Shown one piece after another: positions 20,658-30,337 of a stretch of 64,000 nucleotides of DNA. The DNA comes from Uranotaenia lowii (taxonomy: Eukaryota; Arthropoda; Insecta; Diptera; Culicidae): assembly GCF_029784155.1 (NCBI RefSeq), contig NC_073692.1, positions 371,423,160 through 371,487,159 on the forward strand, given 5' to 3'. Position 1 is the first letter of the stretch. Every line of letters starts with the position of its first letter. The notes under the pieces are model-generated. The model did not search any database, was not told where the DNA came from, and worked only from the letters and a program-made list of their open reading frames with translations. A program made the translations under genes and the position numbers.

Positions 20658-23600
20658 TTATAGTCGAAGATCGATAGCTTTTAGGAAAAGGTATATCTCG
20701 AACATATAGTCCAAGTCCATCATACCTAATACATCCCTCACTGGAACGTCGGGTGGTTTTCCTCGGGCCCGAAGGGAATCTATAAAGTTCGCTCTGGCGA
20801 ATAGGTGGTCCTCACACGACCAAACAATATGCTCGATGTCATGGTAACCTAGACCACATCCGCATAAATTGCTGCCAGCAATATTTAAACGATAGAGTAC
20901 CGCATTCATGGAATAATGATTGGACATGAGACGGGAAAATATACGAATAAAATCCCGAGTCAGGTTCAATCTATTAAACCAGGGTTTAAGGCTTACCTTT
21001 GGGATAATCGAGTGGAACCACCGACCCAACTCATCCTCGTCCCATCTACGCTGCCAGTTGACAAGAGAGTTTCTTCGAGCCAAGAAGTAAAATTCGTTGA
21101 ATACGATTTCACGCTGGTAAATGTTGCCTTCCATCGCACCCACTTTTGCAAGGGAATCTGCCCTCTCATTGCCTGCTATTGAGCAATGTGAGGGGACCCA
21201 GATAAAGGTGATAGAAAAGCAACGTCTTGATAAAGTGGTCAATATATCTCGTATCATTTCGAGGAAGTACGGCGTGAATTTTCCTGGTTTTATAGAGCGG
21301 ATTGCTTCAACAGAGCTGAGACTATCAGTTATAATATAGTAGTGTTCAATAGGTCGTGTGGCGATACTATTCAAAGCCCAGTGAATAGCTGCTAACTCTG
21401 CAACATATACAGAGCATGGTGACTGGAGACTGTGAGATGCGCTGGATATTTCGTTGAACACTCCAAATCCTGTTGTTTCCTCTATAAGTGATCCATCGGT
21501 AAAGTACATTTTATCAGCATCGACGTGTCTATATTTAGCTTCGAAAATTCTTGGAATCAGAAGAGGACGATGCGGATCCGGGATTCCACGAATTTCCTGC
21601 TGCATAGACAAATCAAACTGGACAGAAGAATGATCGTAGTCTGGGCTACAAACACGAGTTGGAGAATACGAAGAAGGGTTTACCTGCATTGACATGAGGA
21701 TATGGTATATAGACATAAATCTGGTTTGAACATTTTGCTCAAGTAACCTTTCGAAATTTACAATCATCAATGGGTTCATGACCTCACACCTGATGAGGAA
21801 CCGAAGTGATAGTAAATTGAATCGATCTTTCAAAGGGAGTATTCCTGCCAAAACTTCAAGACTCATGTTGTGTGTTGAGGGCATACAGCCCAAAGCGATA
21901 CGGAGACAACGGTATTGGATACGCTCTAGTTTGATGAGGTGAGATTTGGCAGCTGACTGGAAACAGAAGCTACCATATTCCATAACGGATAGAATAGTTG
22001 TTCGATACAATTTGATAAGATCTTCTGGATGGGCTCCCCACCAGGTGCCAGTAATTGATCGGAGAAAATTGATTCTTTGTTGGCATTTTCCTTTCAGATA
22101 CTCAATGTGGGCTCTCCAGGTACACTTGGAATCAAACCAAACCCCAAGATACTTGAAACTCCTCGATTGAGTGATCGTTCTGCCTAGGAGTTGAAGCTTA
22201 GGTTGAGCAGGTCTACGTTTCTTAGAGAAAACAACCATTTCCGTTTTCTGAGGGGAAAACTCAATCCCAAGCCCCAAAGCCCAGGAAGACAATCTGTCTA
22301 AAGTATCTTGTAAAGGCCTGTGCAGATGAGACTCAGTAGATCCTGTGACAGACACTACTCCGTCATCTGCAAGTTGTCTTAGAGTGCAGCCTTCAGAGAG
22401 ACAGCTGTCGATGTCACTCACATAAAAGTTGTACAAAAGTGGACTCAAACATGAACCCTGTGGGAGGCCCATGTAAGATGTTCTTCTAACTGCAAAATCT
22501 CCGTGAGCAAAGTTCAAATGTTTCTCACAAAGTAAGCTGTATAAGATGTTGTTCAATAGAGGAGGCAGACCCCGGGAGTGCAACTTGTCTGACAAAACCT
22601 CTATTGAGACTGCATCAAAAGCTCCCTTTATGTCTAGAAACACTGAAGCCATTTGCTCACGTTTTGCGTACGCCATTTGTATCTCTGAAGACAGCAAAGC
22701 AAGGCAATCGTTTGTCCCTTTGCCCCTTCGAAACCCAAATTGAGTATCTGAAAGGAGACCATTTGTTTCTACCCATTTGTCCAAACGAAACAATATCATT
22801 TTCTCCATCAATTTGCGTATACAAGACAACATCGCTATTGGACGGTAAGAGTTGGGATCAGACGCTGGTTTTCCGGGCTTTTGGATAGCAATGACTCTCA
22901 CTTGTCTCCAATCTTGGGGAACAATGTTATGCTCCAAGAATTGGTTAAATAAATTTAACAAGCGAAATTTTGCAGCATCCGGAAGGTTTTTCAACAAGTT
23001 AAATTTGATTTCATCAATTCCCGGAGCTGAATTGTTGCAAGAGAGGAGGGCAAGTGAGAATTCGACCATCGAAAAGCTTGAGTCTAGACCACTATCAGAC
23101 CTATCAGGAGGCACGTTTCGGATTATTTTTTGCACAGGTGTAGAATCTGGACAGACTTTCCGTGCGAATTTAAATATCCACCTATGTGAATATTCCTCAC
23201 TTTCATTTGTAGATGATCGATTACGCATGCTTCGTGCCACTTTCCACAAAGTACTTAAGGATGTTTCACGCGATAACCCACTAACAAAATTCCTCCAATA
23301 CGCCTTTTTCTTCCCCTTGGTTAATTTTTTAAAGTGATTTTCAAGGGAAACGTAAGCTTCAAAATGGACAAGAGTTCCATGTTTTCGAAATTCTTTAAAT
23401 GCTGTTGATTTGTCCTTATAAAGCTTAGAACACTGAGGGTCCCACCATGGATTAGGAGGCCTTCGATGAATAGAAGATTCTGGGATGGGTTTTGTTTGAG
23501 CGTCAACTGCACTATCGTGTATCAGACAAGAAAGAAAGTGGTACTCCTCCAAAGGAGGTAAAACGTGCATAGAGTCGATGGCGGTTTTAATTGTGTCCGA

Positions 23601-24359
23601 GTACTTTTTCCAGTCGATGTGTCTTGTAAGGTCATATGTCATATTTATTGTGTTCGAAGAGCTGACCCCATTGGTGATAGTAATTTCGATAGGTAAGTGA
23701 TCACTACCATTCGGATCATGGACTACCTTCCACTGGCAATCAAATGATAGTGAATTTGAGCAGAGTGAGAGGTCAATTGCACTTTGTCTTGCAGGAGGTT
23801 TAGGTACCCGTGTTTTTTCACCCGTGTTCAATACTGTTAAATTGAAACTGTCGCAAATGTCATAGATAAGAGTAGAACGACTATCGTCAATTTGTTCTCC
23901 CCAGACAGTTCCATGTGAATTGAAGTCACCCAGGATCAACCTTGGCTCAGGGAGCACTGAGCACAGGTCCTCTAGGTGATTTCGATCCACTGCAACTCTC
24001 TGAGGCCAGTACAAACTGACAACACATAAGTCCTTACCTCTTATTGTTGTATGACATGCAACAGCTTCAATTCCGCCTGATAAAGGAAGGTGAATTCTAT
24101 AAAAAAAGTGGCACTTATTGATCCCCAAAAGCACCCCTCCATAAGAATCGTCACGATCCAGACGGATAATATTAAAATTGTGGAATGAGATGTTAGATTG
24201 AGAAGATAGCCAAGTTTCGGACAATGCAAAGATATCACAGTTTGTTTTATGAAGTAAATAATTCAATGAATCCAATTTTGGAATAAGACTACGACAATTC
24301 CACTGTAGTACAGTGATATCTCCGACCTCTCGGCGTAAATTAGCCATCGAGAGATACAA
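20658..24359 (-). CDS. LINE ORF2: endonuclease, reverse transcriptase, RNase H (1233 aa)
   Basis: Copies the element RNA into a nicked target. Apurinic-type endonuclease at about residues 15-225 (LQWNCRS, LSETW, GDFNSHGTVWG, SDHLPI). Reverse transcriptase at about 480-760 (SYRPIAMLSC, FGFRRGKGTND, VFLDIKGAFDAV, GLPQGSCLSPLLYN, catalytic LADD near 664). RNase H at about 948-1070 (FTDGS, AELAAIHWAL, DSLSSVEAI, GNERADSLAK). C-terminal Cys-His motif near 1165-1181 (CGCGLGYHDIEHIVWSC). No stop or frameshift. The ATG at 24359 or 24347 could start it; the latter overlaps the ORF1 stop as ATGGCTAA, suggesting coupled termination-reinitiation. Some shadow frames on the other strand are not genes. Confidence 0.96.
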   Translation of the reverse strand: MYLSMANLRREVGDITVLQWNCRSLIPKLDSLNYLLHKTNCDIFALSETWLSSQSNISFHNFNIIRLDRDDSYGGVLLGINKCHFFYRIHLPLSGGIEAVACHTTIRGKDLCVVSLYWPQRVAVDRNHLEDLCSVLPEPRLILGDFNSHGTVWGEQIDDSRSTLIYDICDSFNLTVLNTGEKTRVPKPPARQSAIDLSLCSNSLSFDCQWKVVHDPNGSDHLPIEITITNGVSSSNTINMTYDLTRHIDWKKYSDTIKTAIDSMHVLPPLEEYHFLSCLIHDSAVDAQTKPIPESSIHRRPPNPWWDPQCSKLYKDKSTAFKEFRKHGTLVHFEAYVSLENHFKKLTKGKKKAYWRNFVSGLSRETSLSTLWKVARSMRNRSSTNESEEYSHRWIFKFARKVCPDSTPVQKIIRNVPPDRSDSGLDSSFSMVEFSLALLSCNNSAPGIDEIKFNLLKNLPDAAKFRLLNLFNQFLEHNIVPQDWRQVRVIAIQKPGKPASDPNSYRPIAMLSCIRKLMEKMILFRLDKWVETNGLLSDTQFGFRRGKGTNDCLALLSSEIQMAYAKREQMASVFLDIKGAFDAVSIEVLSDKLHSRGLPPLLNNILYSLLCEKHLNFAHGDFAVRRTSYMGLPQGSCLSPLLYNFYVSDIDSCLSEGCTLRQLADDGVVSVTGSTESHLHRPLQDTLDRLSSWALGLGIEFSPQKTEMVVFSKKRRPAQPKLQLLGRTITQSRSFKYLGVWFDSKCTWRAHIEYLKGKCQQRINFLRSITGTWWGAHPEDLIKLYRTTILSVMEYGSFCFQSAAKSHLIKLERIQYRCLRIALGCMPSTHNMSLEVLAGILPLKDRFNLLSLRFLIRCEVMNPLMIVNFERLLEQNVQTRFMSIYHILMSMQVNPSSYSPTRVCSPDYDHSSVQFDLSMQQEIRGIPDPHRPLLIPRIFEAKYRHVDADKMYFTDGSLIEETTGFGVFNEISSASHSLQSPCSVYVAELAAIHWALNSIATRPIEHYYIITDSLSSVEAIRSIKPGKFTPYFLEMIRDILTTLSRRCFSITFIWVPSHCSIAGNERADSLAKVGAMEGNIYQREIVFNEFYFLARRNSLVNWQRRWDEDELGRWFHSIIPKVSLKPWFNRLNLTRDFIRIFSRLMSNHYSMNAVLYRLNIAGSNLCGCGLGYHDIEHIVWSCEDHLFARANFIDSLRARGKPPDVPVRDVLGMMDLDYMFEIYLFLKAIDLRL

Positions 24360-25770
24360 ACACTGAAAGGAGGGGCCAAGTTTGCATCAATTGCTTTAAA
24401 AATGTCTTTAATACAGGAAGCATTGCAAATACAATGTCTTTCACGGGTTCTGATACATTAAAACACGAAAAAAATCCGTTCAAAATGTCAGTCAACTTAA
24501 AGAGCCCAGACTGAGTCGTTGATTCTGGCATCACGTTTGGGGTTTGGGTTTGCGAAGCTCCCGCAGCTGTTGGTTTATTCTGCAGTGGTGCATTTCCGCG
24601 GAAACCTGGAGAAACTTGTTTTTCCTTTTCAGCAGCAGTCGACTTTTTCTCGTTTCTATTGGAAGAGACAACCGTAGCTATTTTAGCTGGTATTTTCGGA
24701 GAAGGCGCCTTTGTTCGCTTCCGAGAGCCTCCTGCAACGAAGACTGGCTGAACTTCATCAGCCGTATCTGTGTCTTCATTGTCAACTGACAGCACAGAAA
24801 AAATGTTACTGGTCTGAGGTTGGACCGGTGGAGAGGCGCTCTTTAATATGGCGGCATAAGAACGCTTGGAGCGTTCTTTTAAAGAGCGCCTCTGTTTATC
24901 CCAGCTTGCCTGAAATGCCTCGCAGGAGGAGATATCATGGGGTGAGCCCCCGCAATAGACGCATTTTTGCTCAACTGCTGAGCATGCTCCTTCCCCATGA
25001 TTCTCCCCACAATGCAAGCATCGCTTCTTGTTGCAGCAATGCGAAGCAGTATGCCCCAACTTGATGCAATTCTTGCATTGCATTGGGCGAGGCACATAAA
25101 GGCGTACTGGAAGCCTTAAAATTCCGTCAATCAAGACGTAATGAGGGAGGGCTGTTCCTGCAAATGTAACCCGAATCGAGGCTGAAGGCGAATACTTGGT
25201 AACGCCATCAACGACGGAGGCAGTCATGAGTTGGCGACAATCCAAGATTCCGACCGAAGTCGAATCAAGGCTCTTGAACTTACCTACGCCGTGAGACTTA
25301 ACGTATTCAGCCTCCAAACTCGATTCGGTGATCACACCCTCGATCTCTACGTCTCGAGATGGAATATAGAGCTGATACTCTAAATTAAAAAAATTACTGG
25401 CAAGAATTCCGTTTGCGGCCTTCCGGTCGGCCACAACAACGCGCAATTTGTTCGGACGTACTTTGGAAACACTGGTAACGGAGGGCCACCTAGCCAGATC
25501 TTTCGTGATCTGCACTAAATTTAATGGTTTTCCGTTAGTTTTGGGCCGGATGAAAACCACCCCCGGCCCAGAAGAGGATGAATTATCAGGATAAACTCGG
25601 AGTCGGGTTGTTTTTCCCGCAGCTGCAGATGGAGTAGCAATATCAACTGGCGGAGAAGGATGAGCATTCGAAGAACCAGCTACAGCTGAATCCTCCAGAT
25701 GCTCCTCATCCTCATAGATGATTTGCTCACCATCCACCTCTGGCGGGTCCGACCCCCCGCCTTCGCTCAT
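24340..25770 (-). CDS. LINE ORF1: nucleic-acid-binding Gag-like protein (476 aa)
   Basis: RNA-binding protein of the I-type element that packages its RNA. The acidic N-terminus is followed by a degenerate RRM-like region (about 75-200), then three zinc knuckles at about 230-290: CKNCIKLGHTASHC, CLHCGENHGEGAC and CVYCGGSPHDISSC. A basic Lys/Ser/Ala-rich tail and a hydrophobic C-terminal stretch follow. The frame is intact from ATG at 25770 to TAA, which overlaps the ORF2 start. The start gives MSEGGGSDPPEVDG, and no upstream in-frame ATG is better. Confidence 0.94.
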   Translation of the reverse strand: MSEGGGSDPPEVDGEQIIYEDEEHLEDSAVAGSSNAHPSPPVDIATPSAAAGKTTRLRVYPDNSSSSGPGVVFIRPKTNGKPLNLVQITKDLARWPSVTSVSKVRPNKLRVVVADRKAANGILASNFFNLEYQLYIPSRDVEIEGVITESSLEAEYVKSHGVGKFKSLDSTSVGILDCRQLMTASVVDGVTKYSPSASIRVTFAGTALPHYVLIDGILRLPVRLYVPRPMQCKNCIKLGHTASHCCNKKRCLHCGENHGEGACSAVEQKCVYCGGSPHDISSCEAFQASWDKQRRSLKERSKRSYAAILKSASPPVQPQTSNIFSVLSVDNEDTDTADEVQPVFVAGGSRKRTKAPSPKIPAKIATVVSSNRNEKKSTAAEKEKQVSPGFRGNAPLQNKPTAAGASQTQTPNVMPESTTQSGLFKLTDILNGFFSCFNVSEPVKDIVFAMLPVLKTFLKQLMQTWPLLSVFVSLDG

Positions 25771-26238
25771 ATTTCATGAAAATAAAAGCGAAGCTCAATT
25801 TGATCGAAATATATAATAGAGAAAAAATAGAATTAGAAATAGAGAAAAGTAAGAAAAGTATAACAAACTTGATTTTTGTTTTGATTGGCTCCTTCAGTGG
25901 TGATCCCAACCACGTGGTCCTTCTTCGAAGATGGCTGCCACGTCAAGTCTCGGCTCGAGCAAGAACGACCAGATTGATGATGATGATGAGTCAAACAATG
26001 GCGGCGGCCCTCGTGGTGACCAGTTGAGGGCAGTCAGCTAGCCAGAAAAAAAACCTTTTTTTTGTCGACCAACACTATAATAGCACCACTTTGGCGAGCT
26101 GGGGTCTGCCTTTGGCAGAAAAACGTATAGCGCGGTACAAAACACCGTATTAAACGCCCGAACGGAACGAAACACCCGGATATATTGGACGAAATCTCGA
26201 AACGCGACTGTTCACTATGAGCGATACGAGACGAATGA
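25771..26238 (-). promoter_or_regulatory. 5' leader with presumed internal promoter of the LINE
   Basis: Untranslated region between the 5' junction and ORF1. I-type elements carry an RNA polymerase II promoter in this region. I see no TATA box, as expected. Function is inferred from the family. Confidence 0.55.
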
Positions 26239-26567
26239 AGCAAAAAATATTGCTGGAAACGTTTAGCAATCCAGCAATCGGTTTTCGAATTGCTGGATTT
26301 TTCAGCATTCGGTTGTGTTCTTGTCATTTTTGCTGAAAAATCAGCAACCGGTTTTCAAATTGCTGGACTTTCCAGCAATTGATCTAGTTTGCTGGAAAAT
26401 CAGCAATCCAGTTGTCAATTTGGAGTTTGTTTTTGTTTCGTACGCTGAAGCGAGGTGAGATTCAATTTTACGAATTTTGGTTAAATTAGTATAATTATTT
26501 TATTTTCCTCTATATTCTAGCAACCAGATAACAAGTCAAGGATAAGTTTTTCTTGGACAGATAGATA

Positions 26568-27145
26568 CAGTGATGGTAAATTTCGCCCGTCACGCTTGAC
26601 CCGACTAGTTTTGTTTCATCAAACGACTGGCACTGTTCTCAATTGACGGAGCCTCACTACTCGCATGACGGATAAAGCACGACAACAATCAACATTTCTC
26701 CATCATCGACTGGCGAAGCTCCTACACATGGTCAAAATTTTTCCTGAGAGTGACTGGCAAATCTCTTCACACTTCGATCGGCTGCTGACGGCAGGTACAA
26801 CAAATTGAACGACTTGCTGGCAGAGAGCAACAATAGCAATAAAAAACCGAAAACGGGCTTGCTGGCAGAAGCAACAATAATAATAAATTCTTTTCTTTTT
26901 CGTCTTCGGTCGTCTTCGGCTTGCTGGCAGGAGCAACAATAATACTAAATGCGTTTCTTTTTCGTCACCGGTCGTTTGAATGCGATTGCTTGACTAGGTC
27001 ATTCTTTTAGCTTCAAATGACTGGAGAATGAATGACTGGCAAACGAAGTGACTGGTCGTTAAGGAACAGTCAATTGAGTTTGACGGACCAAGAGGCTTCA
27101 CAGTCACAGCTTCACGCCTCATGACGATGGCTTTTGCCAAGCCTG
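26568..27145. mobile_element. hAT-like non-autonomous element inside family B, 8-bp TSD
   Basis: Ends CAGTGATGGTAAA and, reversed, CAGGCTTGGCAAA. The perfect duplication GATAGATA is at 26560-26567 and 27146-27153. The interior has imperfect tandem units of about 60 bp around GCTTGCTGGCAG...AGCAACAATAATA (26816-26945). It sits in the second intron of the family B mini-unit. No transposase. Confidence 0.85.
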
Positions 27146-27584
27146 GATAGATATTCTCTAAAATATTCTAATCAAAACTATTTTTACAGGTGGCGGATGA
27201 TCATCACTTTGGCACAAAGCTGCCAGCCCAGAGCCGGTGTTATAGAATATTGAAATAAAATATCGTGTTTCTGGAAATAAATATATCCCTTTATTGAAAA
27301 AAGGGAGGAAACAATTGTTTTATTGCTTATTATATGCACATTCAAAATTCAATTTTGAATGAAAATATATATTTGATACTAAATACAGCCGGTTGTGTTG
27401 AAAGAAATAGCTGGTTTCCAGCAATCTGGATGGCTGATTTTCCAGAAATTTGAATTGGTGGAAACCAGCATTAACGTTTGCTGTTTTTTCCAGCAATTTA
27501 AATTGCTGGAAATTTTGCTGATAGTCAGCGGGACAAAAACCAGCAAAATTTAGCTGGTTTCCAGCAAAAAAAAATTGCTGTGTA

Positions 27585-27753
27585 GACTATCCGTTACAAT
27601 GTAGTAGTGCCCAACAGGCCGTGAGGCGATAAATATGATTGTTTGTGTTGAGAGGACCCCCCGTCCAAACCAGTGGATCAACTGGTGGCTCATCAAGTGA
27701 CGGCTATCACCCAGAAGGATGCCGCCCTGATTGATAGGAGAAGCGTCAACTTA
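27585..27753. other. Continuation of the old I fragment, then unknown sequence
   Basis: 27585-27631 matches the RNase H region of the I element (compare 21322-21370) and is the other half of the site cut by family B. 27632-27753 is not I-like. A short plus frame from 27673 (MDQLVAHQVTAITQKDAAL) may be a remnant of another retroelement. Confidence 0.65.
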
Positions 27754-28537
27754 CACAGCAATTTTTTTTTGCTGAAAACCAGCAAAATTTTGCTGGTTTT
27801 TGTCCCGCTGACTTTCCAGCAAAATTTCCAGCAACTTAGATTGCTGGATAAAACAGCAAACGTTAATGCTGGTTTCCAGCAATTCAAATTGCTGAAAAAT
27901 CAGCAATCCAGATTGCTGGAAACCAGCTATTCCTTCCAAAACAACAGGCTGTATTTAGTACCAAATTTATATTTCAATACTACTGGCTTTGCATATATAA
28001 TGATCAATGAAAAAGAATTTTTTTCTCCCATTTTTCAATTATGTTTGTTTTTATTTATTTTTTTTTTAATTTTCCAACACCGGATCTGGAGTGGCAGCTT
28101 TGCGCCATAATGTTGATCATTGGCCACCTGAAAAAAAAAGTGTTGATTAGTATATTTTATGAAATCTGTCCAATAAAAACTCACCCTTGACTTATGTCTG
28201 CTTGTTGCTAGAATATAGAGGAAAATAAAAACAATTTAATTCCAAATCTAACCAAAATTCGTAAAATAAAATCTCATCTTGCTTCAGCGTACGGAAACAA
28301 ACAGACTCCGATTTGACAACTCGATTGCTGATTTTCCAGCACACTAGATCAATTGCTGGAAAGTCCAGCAATTTGAAAACCGGTTGCTGATTTTTCAACA
28401 AAAATGACCAGAAAACAACCGAATGCTGAAAAATCCAGCAATTCGGATACCGATTGCTGGGTTCCAGCAAAATTTGGATTGCTGAACGTTTCCAGCAATT
28501 TGTTTTTTGCTGGAAATCGAGGCAAAAATTTACAGTG
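27754..28537. mobile_element. Family B TIR element, copy 2 (784 bp, inverted), TSD TA
   Basis: Starts CACAGCAATTTTTTTTTT and ends AAATTTACAGTG, with TA at 27752-27753 and 28538-28539. It lies in the opposite orientation to copy 1, only 170 bp away. The TTTCCAGCAA/TTGCTGGAAA arrays are at both ends, and the minus strand carries a three-exon mini-unit. Confidence 0.93.
28050..28290 (-). other. Three-exon mini transcription unit in family B
   Basis: On the minus strand: exon 1 ends near 28279, intron 1 ends in TATTCTAG near 28210, and a 23-nt exon CAACAAGC...CAAGG follows. Donor GTGAGT comes next, then acceptor TTTTTCAG near 28128, an exon GTGGCCAATG..., and AATAAATAAA near 28055. Copy 1 has the same layout. 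Copy 1 keeps donor 1 (GTGAGA) and has lost donor 2 (ATAAGT); copy 2 has the reverse (ATGAGA and GTGAGT). The ancestral unit therefore probably had both. Confidence 0.45.
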
Positions 28538-28539
28538 TA

Positions 28540-28682
28540 CTGAATGTCATTCCACACCTTGCTTAAAGTTGAATCACACATCCTTTTAAAGTTTTTTTAA
28601 AGTTTTTGTATCTTCGGAATAAAGTTATTTTAATTTGTTTGTTGCTAAGAAGCTGTTTTTATTGCAACAAAGTGGCGACGAG
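28540..28682 (+). repeat. 3' part of a gypsy LTR and primer-binding site
   Basis: AATAAA near 28619, then an LTR-like end ...ATTGCAACA, a 3-nt gap and TGGCGACGAG (28673-28682), a primer-binding-site type common in Ty3/gypsy elements. The 5' part of the LTR is missing or interrupted by family B. Confidence 0.65.
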
Positions 28683-28765
28683 AATTTTGGCGACAGCAGC
28701 CACCAGTTTGCGGAAAATCGGTAGTTGAACGTTTGTAGGAACCAGATTGTAGATTTGAGGTTAGG

Positions 28766-28804
28766 ATGCCGGACACACATGAACTGCCACCACCACCCGC
28801 ATAG
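28766..28804 (+). pseudogene. Gypsy gag N-terminus remnant
   Basis: ATG at 28766 gives 12 codons with a Pro run (MPDTHELPPPPA) before a TAG at 28802. The rest of gag seems to resume at about 30885, beyond about 2 kb of inserted DNA. Confidence 0.5.
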
Positions 28805-29562
28805 CAAAAAACTATATCTCAAACAGCCAATACGATACATTTACGGCTCTAGAAATAGTGATTGTATCTGTAAACGTAGCTCTTATTTTGAACTTTTCGT
28901 CGACAACGTTAGGAACGATAAATAATCGTATATGTTAGAAGGTGAAGGTATCTGAAAAGGTTAATGAATGGTATTACGATTTACTTCAAATTTATCAATT
29001 ATCGTTAAATTGTTCTCGAACCATAATGCGTAGCGTCCATGACTTCTGCCAAACTTACGTCAAAATTACCGGATCAGAGGTGCCAGATGCATCGTTTTGA
29101 AAAACTCAGCACTTATTTATGAAAATAACTTTTATTGTCTGTTGTATTGAAAGTTGGATTCCGTTCAATGTTTGTCAGTCGCAGTTATGTGTTCAAAGTA
29201 TAACAAAAGCGGTAAGTGTGTCGCTAAATGATAAAATTAGCACTAATCTACCTAAAGAGACTAGAATTCTAGACTCTATAGTCTAAAGTAATGAAGTGTG
29301 CAGTGCAGCTGACCAAACACGCTGCGCTCCAGCCATTACGACAAAAAAATAAGCGCAGCTGCAGTGTATATAAAACTAATCAAAATTAATTAAGGATTAA
29401 CTTAAATTAATTTAAGATTCTTAAGTTGGTAACAGGCAGCGCAATAGTTGATGATTTTGTAATGTTAGATAAAATAAAAAGTTTTTCTTGAGGATGCCTA
29501 TATACATAATATTTTGAAATTCTATTCTTGATTATACTCACGCAGTCTACAATGAGCATTAA

Positions 29563-29670
29563 GTTGAGTTTAAAATATCGCATTCATTAACAAAATTCTC
29601 TTTTGTTCATTAATCATGATTAATGAACAAAAGAGAATTTTTTTAATGAATGCGATATTTTAAACTCAAC
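29563..29670. repeat. 108-bp near-perfect hairpin
   Basis: Arms of about 52 bp (29563-29614 and 29619-29670) from GTTGAGTTTAAAATATCGC to its complement, centred on ATCATGAT. There is only one small length difference in an A/T run. No TSD is evident. It could be a MITE, or a source of hairpin RNA if transcribed. Confidence 0.85.
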
Positions 29671-30190
29671 TGCATGCATGCTACATTCACAAATTTATTG
29701 TTCAACCCTTTCACCGACTAAAGTAAAACATCGGTTTTGCTCGTTTCATGTATTATTTTAATCATTGTTAAGCAATAAAATGATAAAATTAAAAATTTCT
29801 GGATCTGTGTACGCTGCTTATCGACTTTTGAGAAATATCAGTTCTACTTTCGTTTTATTAGTTTTCAATAATCAGTGATTTAAATTCTATGTCCTCGAAA
29901 TTTGTCTGAGAAACAGAAAAAAAACGCATCGCTCTGAGCTGTATATCTAATAGTTTCTATCTAGCTATAAATCACTTTTTAATTTCATAATTGTTCAATT
30001 TTTGAAAAATCTTTCTAGTCGGCATCACTGCCAAGTGCTGTCAACTGACCGAGAAAAAGAATAAAACAAAAAACAAATTTTTCGTGTTCCCCAAGTCCAA
30101 CTCCCGCATACCAGCAGCAACAAGTCCTCACCGATTGTGGTCCGACGGACGGACATATTATCAGGACAAACCGGAAGAAGAGCACCAGCG

Positions 30191-30337
30191 ATGTTCGTAA
30201 CAGGTAAATTCGATTAACATTAGATTAATATTCGAATCAAATAAACGAAGGTTTTCATTTTTTCAGAAACAGGAGCTGGAGGAGCAAGGTCACGCTGGAA
30301 GGAGCAATGTCCCGAACTCTTTTGGATACAGCAGTGA
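30191..30337 (+). CDS. Putative spliced mini-ORF (27 codons)
   Basis: ATG at 30191. Donor GTAAAT at 30204 and acceptor TTTTTTCAG ending at 30266 give a 63-bp intron. Exon 2 runs in frame to TGA at 30335-30337 (ETGAGGARSRWKEQ...). AATAAAATG follows at 30423. The product is too short to assign. The layout matches mini-units in families A-D. It may be a 5' relic of a longer gene. Confidence 0.3.

Larger units (their letters stand above)
20486..26238 (-). mobile_element. Full-length I-superclade LINE, 13-bp TSD
   Basis: Non-LTR retrotransposon inserted in family B. The duplicated target AGCAAAAAATATT is at 20473-20485 and 26239-26251. It is in minus orientation: 468-bp 5' leader (25771-26238), ORF1, ORF2, short 3' leader and a poly-A (plus-strand T run to 20498). 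There is a second T run at about 20592-20612. Both ORFs are open and the TSD is perfect, which suggests a recent and possibly active copy. RNase H together with three zinc knuckles in ORF1 places it with I/Loner-type elements. Confidence 0.93.
20447..27582. mobile_element. Family B TIR element, copy 1 (interrupted twice), TSD TA
   Basis: Asymmetric TIRs: CACTGTAAATTTTTGCCTCG at the left and, reversed, CACAGCAATTTTTTTTTGC at the right. The TA duplication is at 20445-20446 and 27583-27584, within the older I fragment. Subterminal regions are arrays of TTGCTGGAAA/TTTCCAGCAA. Subtracting the I element plus its 13-bp TSD and a hAT-like element plus its 8-bp TSD leaves 784 bp, exactly the length of copy 2. 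Confidence 0.92.

Noticed and set aside
22852..23337. 161-codon plus-strand frame within the LINE
   Set aside because: Antisense shadow of the reverse transcriptase ORF.
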